From: Methanomicrobiales archaeon
Lineage (GTDB): Archaea > Halobacteriota > Methanomicrobia > Methanomicrobiales > Methanospirillaceae
Reading direction: 5' to 3'
DNA length: 64,000 nucleotides
NCBI GenBank assembly: GCA_025350045.1
Contig: JANXYM010000043.1
Location: 28,894 to 92,893 of the forward strand
Below the pieces are notes generated by a model, which did not search any database, was not told the DNA's origin, and worked only from the letters and a program-made list of their open reading frames with translations. The translations under genes were made by a program, and so were the position numbers. Each line of letters begins with the position of its first letter. The stretch's first letter is position 1. This document shows, piece after piece, positions 1 through 8,685 of this stretch.

Positions 1-805
1 TAACGGGATATCCCGACTGCCGGGACGCAATCTCGTTGGCATTGAGGATTTTCCCGGTTGTTTCATGAATGATTATCGCATCCGTTGCGCTGTCGAAGAG
101 CAGGTGATAGCGCAATTCGGACTCGATGAGGTTGTCCTTGATCTCTTTTTTATCAGTTATGTCAATTGCAGAACAGACAATACGCTCCGAACCTGCCATA
201 GATGCCGTCAGGACGGCCCAGCACGTACTTCCGTCTTTTTTCTTTAATGCAAGTTCTATGGTGTCGATCTTTTTTTCTGCAGATATTTTTTTTAAGATCT
301 CCTCGAGCTCTCGTTCATCCTGCCATAAGGAAGCAATGTCCCGCCCTTCCATCTCTTTGGGGGTGTATCCGAGCATCGCGGCGGTCTGGATGTTGGACTG
401 GACCAGCTGCTTTGTGTTCACGTCAAAAGTAAAGATACCGGCAAGGGAGTTGTCAAACATCTCCCGGAATTTCGTCTCCTCCTGGCTGGACTGGGCAAGG
501 GAAGATATGACAACCCCGATGGTGACAAAGACGTAAAACCAAGCGATACTGGATGCAAAGGACTTGATCTCAAAAGGCATGAAGAAGATAACAAGACCGA
601 GATAGATCCATCCGAGGATAATAGTGAAATAAATGGCATACCGCGGCTGGGTCCGGGCAAGCAGGATGATGGGAAGAATATACAGGTAGGGGAAGATATC
701 CAGGATACCGCTCTTTAAGGAGAAAACGATCGCTAGGATGATCTCTAAGGTAAACACTACAATAATATACAGCCAGAAGAGTTTCCACCAGGAGATATCT
801 TTCAT
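1..805 (-). CDS. Membrane-anchored PAS sensor protein, truncated by left window edge
   Basis: Reverse-strand reading from ATG at 803-805: MKDISWWKLFWLYIIVVFTLEIILAIVFSLKSGILDIFPYLYILPIILLARTQPRYAIYF... several TM helices, then PAS segments (FREMFDNSLAGIFTFDVNTKQLVQSN...; ...CSAIDITDKKEIKDNLIESELRYHLLFDSATDAIIIHETTGKILNANEIA) open to base 1. Not in ORF track because no stop is in the window. Confidence 0.85.
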   Translation of the reverse strand, partial: MKDISWWKLFWLYIIVVFTLEIILAIVFSLKSGILDIFPYLYILPIILLARTQPRYAIYFTIILGWIYLGLVIFFMPFEIKSFASSIAWFYVFVTIGVVISSLAQSSQEETKFREMFDNSLAGIFTFDVNTKQLVQSNIQTAAMLGYTPKEMEGRDIASLWQDERELEEILKKISAEKKIDTIELALKKKDGSTCWAVLTASMAGSERIVCSAIDITDKKEIKDNLIESELRYHLLFDSATDAIIIHETTGKILNANEIASRQSGYPV

Positions 806-1159
806 GACACCACATTTGCCTGAGGCTGACGGGGGTTCTTTGATTTTTTTAGGCTATGAAATCCAGAACAGCCCTGTGCTCTCATCTGATACTTACCGGT
901 GAGATTATATAAAAGATGCCCTATTTTGGGAGATGCAGGAGATTTTTTACGGGTACCTCCAGTGAAAGGGCATGCATAGCCAGTTACAAAGCTCGCCAGG
1001 GAGCATGCTCAGGTTCCGGCAGGTATTCATGGAAGAGCACGGTGTGGGACGTATCATTTGCACCGGGCTGCCGATAATAAAATGAGCATATTATTAATAT
1101 GCCGCGTATCATTACAAGAATTAAGATAATACCAGGAATAACGGTGCGGTGTTCTACAG

Positions 1160-1906
1160 ATGCAGGAAAAATCGATACTTATCGTTGAAGATGAAGGCGT
1201 TGTGGCCCTTTCCATCCAGGGGGCACTGACAAAAATGGGTTACAGGGTTGTCGGGATTGCAGTCACCGGCAATGAGGCTATCGCTCTTGCAATGGAGCAC
1301 AAGCCCGATGTCATCTTAATGGATATTCATATCAAGGGAGATATTGACGGTATCCAGACAACGGAAAGACTCAACCAGATCACCGATATCCCGGTAATTT
1401 TTCTGACAGCATACGCAGATGATGAAACCGTCAAACGAGCTATCAAGACCCACTCCAGCAGCTACCTGGTCAAACCCTACAATCCAAGGGAACTCTACTC
1501 CAACATCGAGTTTGCCATCTACAAGCGCCGCATGAAGAACCGTCACGGTTCGAACCGGGAGAACCTTGAACTGTTCCTGACAAAATCTGCAGATGCGGGA
1601 CTGATCATCGATATGCAGAACTGCATAGTGTTTGCCAATTCCGCTGCAGAAACACTGCTGGGATGGACGAAAGAAGAGATGCAGGGGAAGGGATTTTTTG
1701 CACTGGTAAACCCCACTGCATCAACCGCTGATGGCCCGGTGGAGGAGAGGATCAAGGATCTCCTGAGCCTCGATGCCATTCATTACTTTCCCCCGGTTGC
1801 ACGGGTGTCTACCAAGAGCGACCGGATAAAAACCGTGAGCGTGAAGACCGGGATTATCCGTGAGGACTCCGGGGATAACCGGCATATGCTGATCCTCTTC
1901 CAATAA
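1160..1906 (+). CDS. Response regulator receiver with PAS domain
   Basis: ORF 248 aa; ILIVEDEGVVALSIQGAL...DVILMDIHI...PVIFLTAYAD...YLVKPYNPREL then PAS (LFLTKSADAGLIIDMQNCIVFANSAAETLLGW). Confidence 0.9.
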   Translation: MQEKSILIVEDEGVVALSIQGALTKMGYRVVGIAVTGNEAIALAMEHKPDVILMDIHIKGDIDGIQTTERLNQITDIPVIFLTAYADDETVKRAIKTHSSSYLVKPYNPRELYSNIEFAIYKRRMKNRHGSNRENLELFLTKSADAGLIIDMQNCIVFANSAAETLLGWTKEEMQGKGFFALVNPTASTADGPVEERIKDLLSLDAIHYFPPVARVSTKSDRIKTVSVKTGIIREDSGDNRHMLILFQ

Positions 1907-1955
1907 CCCGTACTCGTCCGGCAGGGTATACCCTGCCTGCTTTTTTTTATCGTGC

Positions 1956-3149
1956 TCACTCAATCTCATACCCTACGAACTGGAACTCCCTGACTTCCCC
2001 GTTGTTGTCAAAAAACGCCCGGGTGTTCCAGTGCAGGTTTCGCACGGTTCCATCGTTAAGAATCACCCGGTAGGTGATCGGGGCTGCCGGGTCTTCCTGG
2101 GATAAGCCAGCGAGATGCCGGATAAGCCGTTTTGCATCATCGGGATGGACTGGCGGGGCGAAAAGGTACCCGATGGTATCTTTTTCTTTCCTGTTAAAGT
2201 AGCAGAGGAATGCGTTGTTTGCAAACACGCAGGTCCTGTCCGGGCTGCTGCGGTACACGAGTTCTGTTAAGTCCTCAACAATTGCCCGGAACCGCTGCTC
2301 ACTCTCCCGCAGGGCTTCCTCTGCATGGATGCGGTCGGTGATGTCAATCATCACACCGATGAACCCGGCAATACATCCTTCAGTGTCGTTGAACGTGGCT
2401 TTCTTGAATATGACATCCCGCGGGCTGTGATCGGCATGGGGAAATTTTGCCTGGTATACCTGGATACCCCGCCGGCTCATCAGCTGGGAATCTTTCTCAC
2501 CGGACAGGATCGCCATATCGGATGAGAAGAGGGATGCATCGGTCTTCCTGACCATTTCGCGTTTTGAGATGCCGGTATAAGCCTCAAAGGCATTGTTGCA
2601 GCCAAGGTATTCCCCCTTTAAATCCTTGTAATATACCGGTGCGGGGATGGTATCGATCATCTGCTGGAGGAATTCCAGCTGCTGCCGCAGGGAGGCGGTG
2701 CGGGCGGCGACCCGCTCTTCGAGCTCTTCATTCAGTTTCCGTAACCGGTCTTCACTGCTTTTCAGTTTCTTATCCATCGCGTATTTGTAACGGGCCATCT
2801 CGATGACGGACTGGAGTTCCCGTTCGTCATAGGGTTTGACAAGATACCCGTACGGTTCGGTAAGTTTTGCCCGGTCGAGCAGCGCCTTATCGGCGTAAGC
2901 CGTGAGATAGATGATGGGAATATCACTTGTCTTGTGAATTTCTTCTGCAGTCCTGACACCGTCCATCTTTCCGGCCAGGTGGATATCCATGAGCACGAGG
3001 TCAGGTTTGATCTCGGCAATGATCTGGATAGCGGTTTCCCCGTATTTTGCGGTTCCGGCAACGCCGTAGCCAAGACTTTTTAAGGTCTCGGCAATATCAC
3101 TTGAAACGATCACTTCATCTTCAACAATAAAAACCCGAAATTCTGTCAT
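1956..3149 (-). CDS. Response regulator receiver with two PAS domains
   Basis: ORF 397 aa; receiver FIVEDEVIVSSDIAETLKSLGYGV...LVLMDIHLAG...KPYDEREL, coiled linker, PAS (FLQQMIDTIPAPVYYKDLKG; RFRAIVEDLTELVYRSSPDR). Confidence 0.9.
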   Translation of the reverse strand: MTEFRVFIVEDEVIVSSDIAETLKSLGYGVAGTAKYGETAIQIIAEIKPDLVLMDIHLAGKMDGVRTAEEIHKTSDIPIIYLTAYADKALLDRAKLTEPYGYLVKPYDERELQSVIEMARYKYAMDKKLKSSEDRLRKLNEELEERVAARTASLRQQLEFLQQMIDTIPAPVYYKDLKGEYLGCNNAFEAYTGISKREMVRKTDASLFSSDMAILSGEKDSQLMSRRGIQVYQAKFPHADHSPRDVIFKKATFNDTEGCIAGFIGVMIDITDRIHAEEALRESEQRFRAIVEDLTELVYRSSPDRTCVFANNAFLCYFNRKEKDTIGYLFAPPVHPDDAKRLIRHLAGLSQEDPAAPITYRVILNDGTVRNLHWNTRAFFDNNGEVREFQFVGYEIE

Positions 3150-3352
3150 AATATACTCCCGCTCCCGACCGGGTAATGATGGGATATCTCTGGTTCAACA
3201 CACCAAAAGCCTCCACAGAACAGACAGGCCGATCGTCTCTTCCGAGAGCATGCACTGCGAAAAGCACAACCCCGTCTCTTGGGGTGTGCCAGTCCCCTTA
3301 TGACGCATCTCCCATCCATTCCTGTATTGCACAGCTCTCAAACGTACTCACC

Positions 3353-3904
3353 TCATCCGGTATCGATAACCGTATCCACAAACGTTGTCAGCTGGCTGAT
3401 AAGCATGGGGTCAAGCCCTTTTTCCACAGCCAGAAACACACCGGACAGGTCCATGAGCCGGAGTTTGTTGGTGACGAAATGGATGAACTTGGAGATATTC
3501 TGGGACGAGAGATAGATGAGCATGGTGCTGACAGAATCGTACAGTATGCAGACCTTCTTGCCGGAATTTTCTTTGAGCACTTCTGTGACTGCGATTCCCA
3601 GATCCGTCAAATTTGCCGGGTTATTGACAAAGCGCACAACGCCAGGGACATTCTCTGCACTGCCAATGGAGTTCCGTGTCACTGCATCGATAAACGAGAC
3701 GGTTTTTAAGTCAACCCCATTCTCTGCATAGAGTTTCGAGAGGATATTATACGGGAAATTTAATGTCACAATGATGGTATGATACCCGTTCTCTGAGATC
3801 TCCTTGATCAGTTCGATATTGCGCTGCCGGATATTTGCAGGACTTGCAAGGATCAGGAAGATCTGTTTTTTATCAAGGTCTTCCGGACGGACTATTGGAG
3901 GCAA
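3353..3904 (-). CDS. DUF835/degenerate KaiC-like (RecA-fold) protein lacking a Walker A motif
   Basis: ORF 183 aa; IIVTLNFPYNILSKLYAENGVDLKTVSFIDAVT...KKVCILYDSVSTMLIYLSSQNISKFIHFVTNKLRLMDLSGVFLAVEKG resembles the KaiC/DUF835 core; no GxxGxGKT. Confidence 0.6.
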   Translation of the reverse strand: MPPIVRPEDLDKKQIFLILASPANIRQRNIELIKEISENGYHTIIVTLNFPYNILSKLYAENGVDLKTVSFIDAVTRNSIGSAENVPGVVRFVNNPANLTDLGIAVTEVLKENSGKKVCILYDSVSTMLIYLSSQNISKFIHFVTNKLRLMDLSGVFLAVEKGLDPMLISQLTTFVDTVIDTG

Positions 3905-4918
3905 TCACTCACCTTCAAGGAATTTCCGGTAGGCTTGAGGAATTGCCTGGTTTCTCTCTAATATCGCTTTTTGGAATTCCTGCACATTTGCTGCAACCTG
4001 GGTAGCGTTACGGACCTGCCCGTCCAGCAGCATGGCGGTCTCTTCCGGAGTTATCTTTCCCGCCCGGGTGAGTTCTGCCACATCCAGGAGATTGTCACGG
4101 ATGATCTCGACTGGTTGTTTGATACGCATCGCCATCTCGGTCATGTACGCAACGAGCGCCTCTTCAGCCTTGCGCTGTTCGGTGATATCAATGCCAATGG
4201 AGATCACGTGCTCTCCGCCTCCGAACGCGATCTGGCGGGTGTTCCAGGAGATGATCTTCTTTTCGCCGCTTTTTGTTGTGACATGGGTCTCGAGATTCGC
4301 AAAGTGCCGCCGGGCTGTCATTACCTCTCTTATCTGCCGTGTTACCGTATTCCGGTAATCTTTTTCCGGGTAGAGCTGTTTCCAGATCTCACGCCTGCCG
4401 ATTGCTTCAGCACGGGCATAACCCGTAATCTCCTCTGCTGCAGCGTTCCACATCACTACCCTGCCATGCTGGTCAAGGACCGTGATCAGGACATTGGCAT
4501 TGTCAATAATACACTCCCGGAAGGAATCGAGTTCCCGGAGGGGGGTGATATCCTGACCAACGGTTATTACCCGCTTCATCCCGTCATGATCGATCTCTTT
4601 CGTATTCCACAGGATAGTACGGGTTGTGCCGGAACGGGTATGGATCAGGGTCTCGAAATTTTCAAAATAATCCCTTGCAGCAAGAATTTTTTCAATTCTT
4701 TTCGTGACGTTGTCACGGTAGGTTTTCTCCGGGTACAGGTGTCGCCAGATGGTGGCGGTACCGATCACTTCCTGTTTGGAATAGCCGGTAATCGTCTCAG
4801 CGGCACGGTTCCATGCAAGGATCTTTCCTCCCTTGTCAAGAACTGCGATGATGACAAGGGCATTTTCCAGTATTCCTGCTTCAATGCATCCAGGATGTTC
4901 AGGTTTCTTCTCAGTCAT
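3905..4918 (-). CDS. Tandem PAS protein with kinase-dimerisation-like tail but no ATPase domain
   Basis: ORF 337 aa; two clearly paralogous PAS units (VIIAVLDKGGKILAWNRAAETITGY...IWRHLYPEKTYR / VLITVLDQHGRVVMWNAAAEEITGY...IWKQLYPEKDYR); tail ...MTEMAMRIKQPVEIIRDNL... without H-box or HATPase. Confidence 0.85.
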   Translation of the reverse strand: MTEKKPEHPGCIEAGILENALVIIAVLDKGGKILAWNRAAETITGYSKQEVIGTATIWRHLYPEKTYRDNVTKRIEKILAARDYFENFETLIHTRSGTTRTILWNTKEIDHDGMKRVITVGQDITPLRELDSFRECIIDNANVLITVLDQHGRVVMWNAAAEEITGYARAEAIGRREIWKQLYPEKDYRNTVTRQIREVMTARRHFANLETHVTTKSGEKKIISWNTRQIAFGGGEHVISIGIDITEQRKAEEALVAYMTEMAMRIKQPVEIIRDNLLDVAELTRAGKITPEETAMLLDGQVRNATQVAANVQEFQKAILERNQAIPQAYRKFLEGE

Positions 4919-4939
4919 AATTCCTCGAAATAATGATGT

Positions 4940-6043
4940 TCAATCCACCCACCCGCTCAGCACAATCTTTCCTATCTGAGGATTATTCGTTAAGTTGCTC
5001 AGAATACCTTTGATTGCGCAGAAGGTGTTGTCCCTTTTCTTACACTTCAGCCGGACGGGTTTTGCCATGCCGGGATGCATGACAATTTCAGAGAGAACCT
5101 GTTTTGCGTTTTGCCAGTCACTCTGGCTGATATGGTCAAAGAGCGACTTTTTCAGCTCAGCAGGTTCCGGATAGCCAAGGACATTTCTCAGCGACGGACT
5201 CTGCTGGGCGAACGTGCCATCGGGGTTTAACATAACCACTACTTCAGAGGCTTCCTCGATGATCAGCCGGAAATGCTCGGCATTGTCCCGCATCTGTTTT
5301 TCTGCCTCCTTCCTGCGGGTGATGTTCCGTATGCTGACTGCAAATTTTTCTGCAGCACCATGTGCATCGTACACCGGGTAGATGGTCACATCATACCAGC
5401 TCCGGTTCACCTGTTCTTCAAGATGAATCCTCTTTTCTCCCTTCACCACCAGTTGCCAGCAGGCCATCTTTGGGGTCAGGATCTTCTTTGCCACCAGGTT
5501 ATATGCACTGGTCCCGGCCAGTGCTTCGGCAGACATTCCCGTTAATCCGGCAAGCATCTCGTTTGCTACTAGGATCTTCCCGTCCGCGCTGAGCAGGTAC
5601 AGGAGATCCCGTGTTGCGTTCACCATCACCCGGGTGGTGGCTTCACTCTCCTTAAGCCTGAGCTCCATGGTATGTTTGTAGACTGCCATCTCTATGGAGG
5701 AATGAAGCCCCCGCTCATCATAGGGTTTGATAATATACCCGTACGGCTCGGTGACTTTCGCCCGCTCGAGCAGGGCATTGTCTGCATAGGCAGTAAGGAA
5801 AATGACAGGGATGCCATACACGTTATGTATATGTCCGGCTGCCTCAATGCCATCCATTGGACCGGCAAGATGGATGTCCATGAGCACGAGATCGGGTTGG
5901 GTTTCTTTGATTTTTTCGAGAGCGATCTCCCCGGACCTGGCCGTTCCTGCAACGCCATATCCCAGACTGAGGAGGGTCTCTTTGATATCATTTGCAACAA
6001 TTGCTTCATCTTCGACAATGAAGATAACGGGCAAAGAGGTCAT
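4940..6043 (-). CDS. Response regulator receiver with PAS domains
   Basis: ORF 367 aa; FIVEDEAIVANDIKETLLSLGYGVAGTARSGE...LMDIHLAG...KPYDERGLHSSIEMAVYKH, two PAS. Confidence 0.9.
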   Translation of the reverse strand: MTSLPVIFIVEDEAIVANDIKETLLSLGYGVAGTARSGEIALEKIKETQPDLVLMDIHLAGPMDGIEAAGHIHNVYGIPVIFLTAYADNALLERAKVTEPYGYIIKPYDERGLHSSIEMAVYKHTMELRLKESEATTRVMVNATRDLLYLLSADGKILVANEMLAGLTGMSAEALAGTSAYNLVAKKILTPKMACWQLVVKGEKRIHLEEQVNRSWYDVTIYPVYDAHGAAEKFAVSIRNITRRKEAEKQMRDNAEHFRLIIEEASEVVVMLNPDGTFAQQSPSLRNVLGYPEPAELKKSLFDHISQSDWQNAKQVLSEIVMHPGMAKPVRLKCKKRDNTFCAIKGILSNLTNNPQIGKIVLSGWVD

Positions 6044-6175
6044 GGATTTTCACCCGGTCCTGTGGGTCGGTACGAGCCGGCCGGGTTTTAGAAATGCCCG
6101 GTCTCCCCGTGCGGGCAGGGAGATCGGAGACATGTCAGCTGCACCGGCGGTGCCGGAAGGCAGGATGCATGACAT

Positions 6176-7117
6176 TTACCGGTACCCCATTGCCGCTCCA
6201 AGAAGATTTGCGGTGATGCGAAGGGCCTCGATCTCATCCGATGACCGTGTCCGTTCGGCAAGATCGAAAAATCCAATGAAACCCCAGAGGTTGTCCCGGA
6301 TGAAGATGGGGAGGATGACTGCCGCCTTCACCCCGAGCAGGTCGTACAGTCGTTTTTCGTTGTCCGGGAGACCGGACAGGGTTGATGAGATGACGTCACC
6401 TTTCATTAAGAGATCATGCCAGCGGGTAAGGTTTAACGAGGAAAAGGTGAACTGTTTCAGCTCAGGTTTGTACAGAGAGGGAAGATAGGCGGGGCATCCC
6501 CATTCGTAGAGCAGGCTGACGGTTTCCTGGCCCGCAGGATCGGGATGTGCCTTGAAGATCCCGATTGCGCCTGCGTCCAGGGCAAGACCAATAGGTTCGA
6601 GAATATCCCGGATATCCGAGGAGTTGAAATCCCGGGGCTGGTGGCTGGCGGGCACATCCCCGCGGGAGATCCGGAGAAGCCATTCGACTGCGGAACTGAC
6701 GGCAAAAAGAACAGCGTCCCGTTTATTTATCTCGCGCTCGATCCGGTGCTTGTAGAGGGCCATTTCGATGACGGAATGGAGTTCGCGCTCATCGTAGGGT
6801 TTAATGACATACCCGTAGGGTTCGGTCACCTTGGCACGGTCGAGCAGGGCCTTGTCTGCATACGCGGTAAGATAGATCACCGGAATGCCATAGAGCACAT
6901 GAATCGTTCCTGCGGTCTCGACCCCGTCCAACCTGCCGGCCAGATGAATATCCATGAGCACGAGATCGGGCAGGAGTTCCTTTACCTTCTCAAGCGCGAC
7001 CTCCCCGGATTTCGCTATGCCCTGGACAGCATATCCCAGGCTTTTCAAGGTCTCCTTGATATCGTTTGCTACAATCGCCTCGTCTTCTACAATAAAGATT
7101 GCCGGTTTTTCCATCAT
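6176..7117 (-). CDS. Response regulator receiver with GAF-like domain
   Basis: ORF 313 aa; receiver FIVEDEAIVANDIKETLKSLGYAVQG...KPYDERELHSVIEMALYKH; C-terminal GAF-like (GVKAAVILPIFIRDNLWGFIGFFDLAERTRSSDEIEALRITANLLGAAMG). Confidence 0.88.
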   Translation of the reverse strand: MMEKPAIFIVEDEAIVANDIKETLKSLGYAVQGIAKSGEVALEKVKELLPDLVLMDIHLAGRLDGVETAGTIHVLYGIPVIYLTAYADKALLDRAKVTEPYGYVIKPYDERELHSVIEMALYKHRIEREINKRDAVLFAVSSAVEWLLRISRGDVPASHQPRDFNSSDIRDILEPIGLALDAGAIGIFKAHPDPAGQETVSLLYEWGCPAYLPSLYKPELKQFTFSSLNLTRWHDLLMKGDVISSTLSGLPDNEKRLYDLLGVKAAVILPIFIRDNLWGFIGFFDLAERTRSSDEIEALRITANLLGAAMGYR

Positions 7118-7151
7118 GCACCCCTTGTGTAATCGTTCTTCTGGTTATCCT

Positions 7152-8651
7152 TCATAACCGTTCCGGTTCACCTGCTGCATTCCTCATGGAAGAATCAGCA
7201 CCAGCATCAGACCCGGAATACTGGTCAGGGATGCCGAGCCGCGCTTGCAGCCACCTGAGCCGCTCCTCGCTTTTTATAAGTGCCTCCTGCACCTTTTTCC
7301 GTTCGCGGTTTGTTACTGCAAGGGCGATCTGGTCAGCCAGCTGGCAGGCAAAGGTGCATTCATCGGGATCCCAGGTATGCTGCTTTTCAACATGCTCAAA
7401 ACAGATAAGCCCGATCGTCTTTCCCGAACTCCGAATGACCGCGTCCAGCATCGAGGTTATCTTTAAGGGTTTGAGATACCCTTCGACATAGCCGGCGGTA
7501 CGCGGGTCGGTCAGCGGATCGTCGGCATTGATGAACTTGGCTGACCGGAGAGCTGCAAATTCATTCCGGAACTCGCTTTCCCGGAGAAGGGGGCCGGAGG
7601 TGTGCCTGCAGGGAGTGGATTCGAAGAGGTCAACGCAGGCGAGCAGGGTTTCTTCATCGTTAAAGAGCCAGACTCCTGCCCGTTCAACGCCCAGAAGGGG
7701 GGCCGAAAGATCGGTGATCATCCGGGCAAGCTCGTCGACTTCCCCCAGGGAGACGAAGGGAGAGGCCGAGATCTCGGCAATCACCTGCTGCTGACTCTGG
7801 CTGCGGGCCAGTGCACTGCTTAATGACTCTTCCAGCTGCCTGCGCTGAGATATGTCCCGCACAACGCTGACCAGGCGCCAGGGGTTGCCCCAGCGGTCCC
7901 GCATCAGGGACATATGGACTTCGAATGGAAAGACGCTGCCATCATTCCTTATGCCGTGATAATTCCCCAGTGCCACCTCCGTTTTTAAGATGGATACAAA
8001 AGCCTGGCGGGCCCGCTCCCTCTCTTCAGGCGCAATAAATTCCAGGATTTTTCTCCCGTTTGCTGCAGCCGGTTCCGGTAAGCCGAACATGGCTACACTT
8101 GCCGCAGAGCTCATGAGGATGGTTCCGTGCAGATCCGTAATGGTGATGTTATCTGGGGAGGTGTTGATGATCGCCCGGTAATATTCCTTACTCTCGTGGA
8201 GTGCTTTTTCTGTCCGCTTCTTCTCGGAGATATCCGTTGCAACTGCAATTACGACATCATTGCCGGCATAGATGCCTTTGCAGACATTGACGTCCTTTGG
8301 GAAGATCTCCTTGTTCCTGCGACAGGCCCAGAACTCAAAACACTGGGGCTCCCCGGCAAATGCCTGCCGGATCTTTTCTGATACATAGGTGAAATCATTG
8401 AGCCCCGGGGCTGCCAGGAATTCAGGTGTCCTGCCAATGAAATCCTCGCGGGTGTACCCGTACATGGCACACGCCCCGTCATTCACCTCGAGAAATCGTC
8501 CCTCGGGATCCTGGATATAGATCGCCTGCCGGATCGTGTTGAAGAGAACATGATAACTCTCCTCGCTCTTACGGAGTGCTTCTTCGAGTGCAGGTTCTGT
8601 AGCAGATGCACGTTTTTTTGCGGATTTTGCAGGGGGTTTGTCCTGTTTCAT
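7152..8651 (-). CDS. PAS-PAS-GAF signalling protein
   Basis: ORF 499 aa; PAS (YHVLFNTIRQAIYIQDPEG; YYRAIINTSPDNITITDLHG), GAF (LLGVERAGVWLFNDEETLLACVDLFEST...KTIGLICFEHVEKQHTWDPDECTFACQLADQIALAV). No HATPase domain. Confidence 0.88.
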   Translation of the reverse strand: MKQDKPPAKSAKKRASATEPALEEALRKSEESYHVLFNTIRQAIYIQDPEGRFLEVNDGACAMYGYTREDFIGRTPEFLAAPGLNDFTYVSEKIRQAFAGEPQCFEFWACRRNKEIFPKDVNVCKGIYAGNDVVIAVATDISEKKRTEKALHESKEYYRAIINTSPDNITITDLHGTILMSSAASVAMFGLPEPAAANGRKILEFIAPEERERARQAFVSILKTEVALGNYHGIRNDGSVFPFEVHMSLMRDRWGNPWRLVSVVRDISQRRQLEESLSSALARSQSQQQVIAEISASPFVSLGEVDELARMITDLSAPLLGVERAGVWLFNDEETLLACVDLFESTPCRHTSGPLLRESEFRNEFAALRSAKFINADDPLTDPRTAGYVEGYLKPLKITSMLDAVIRSSGKTIGLICFEHVEKQHTWDPDECTFACQLADQIALAVTNRERKKVQEALIKSEERLRWLQARLGIPDQYSGSDAGADSSMRNAAGEPERL

Positions 8652-8685
8652 CGCTCACGTCCCGCTAGTGAACCGGCAGTGCTAT

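Noticed and set aside
3176-3709. 177-aa plus-strand ORF
   Set aside because: Mostly antisense to the KaiC/DUF835-like gene; no domain signature.
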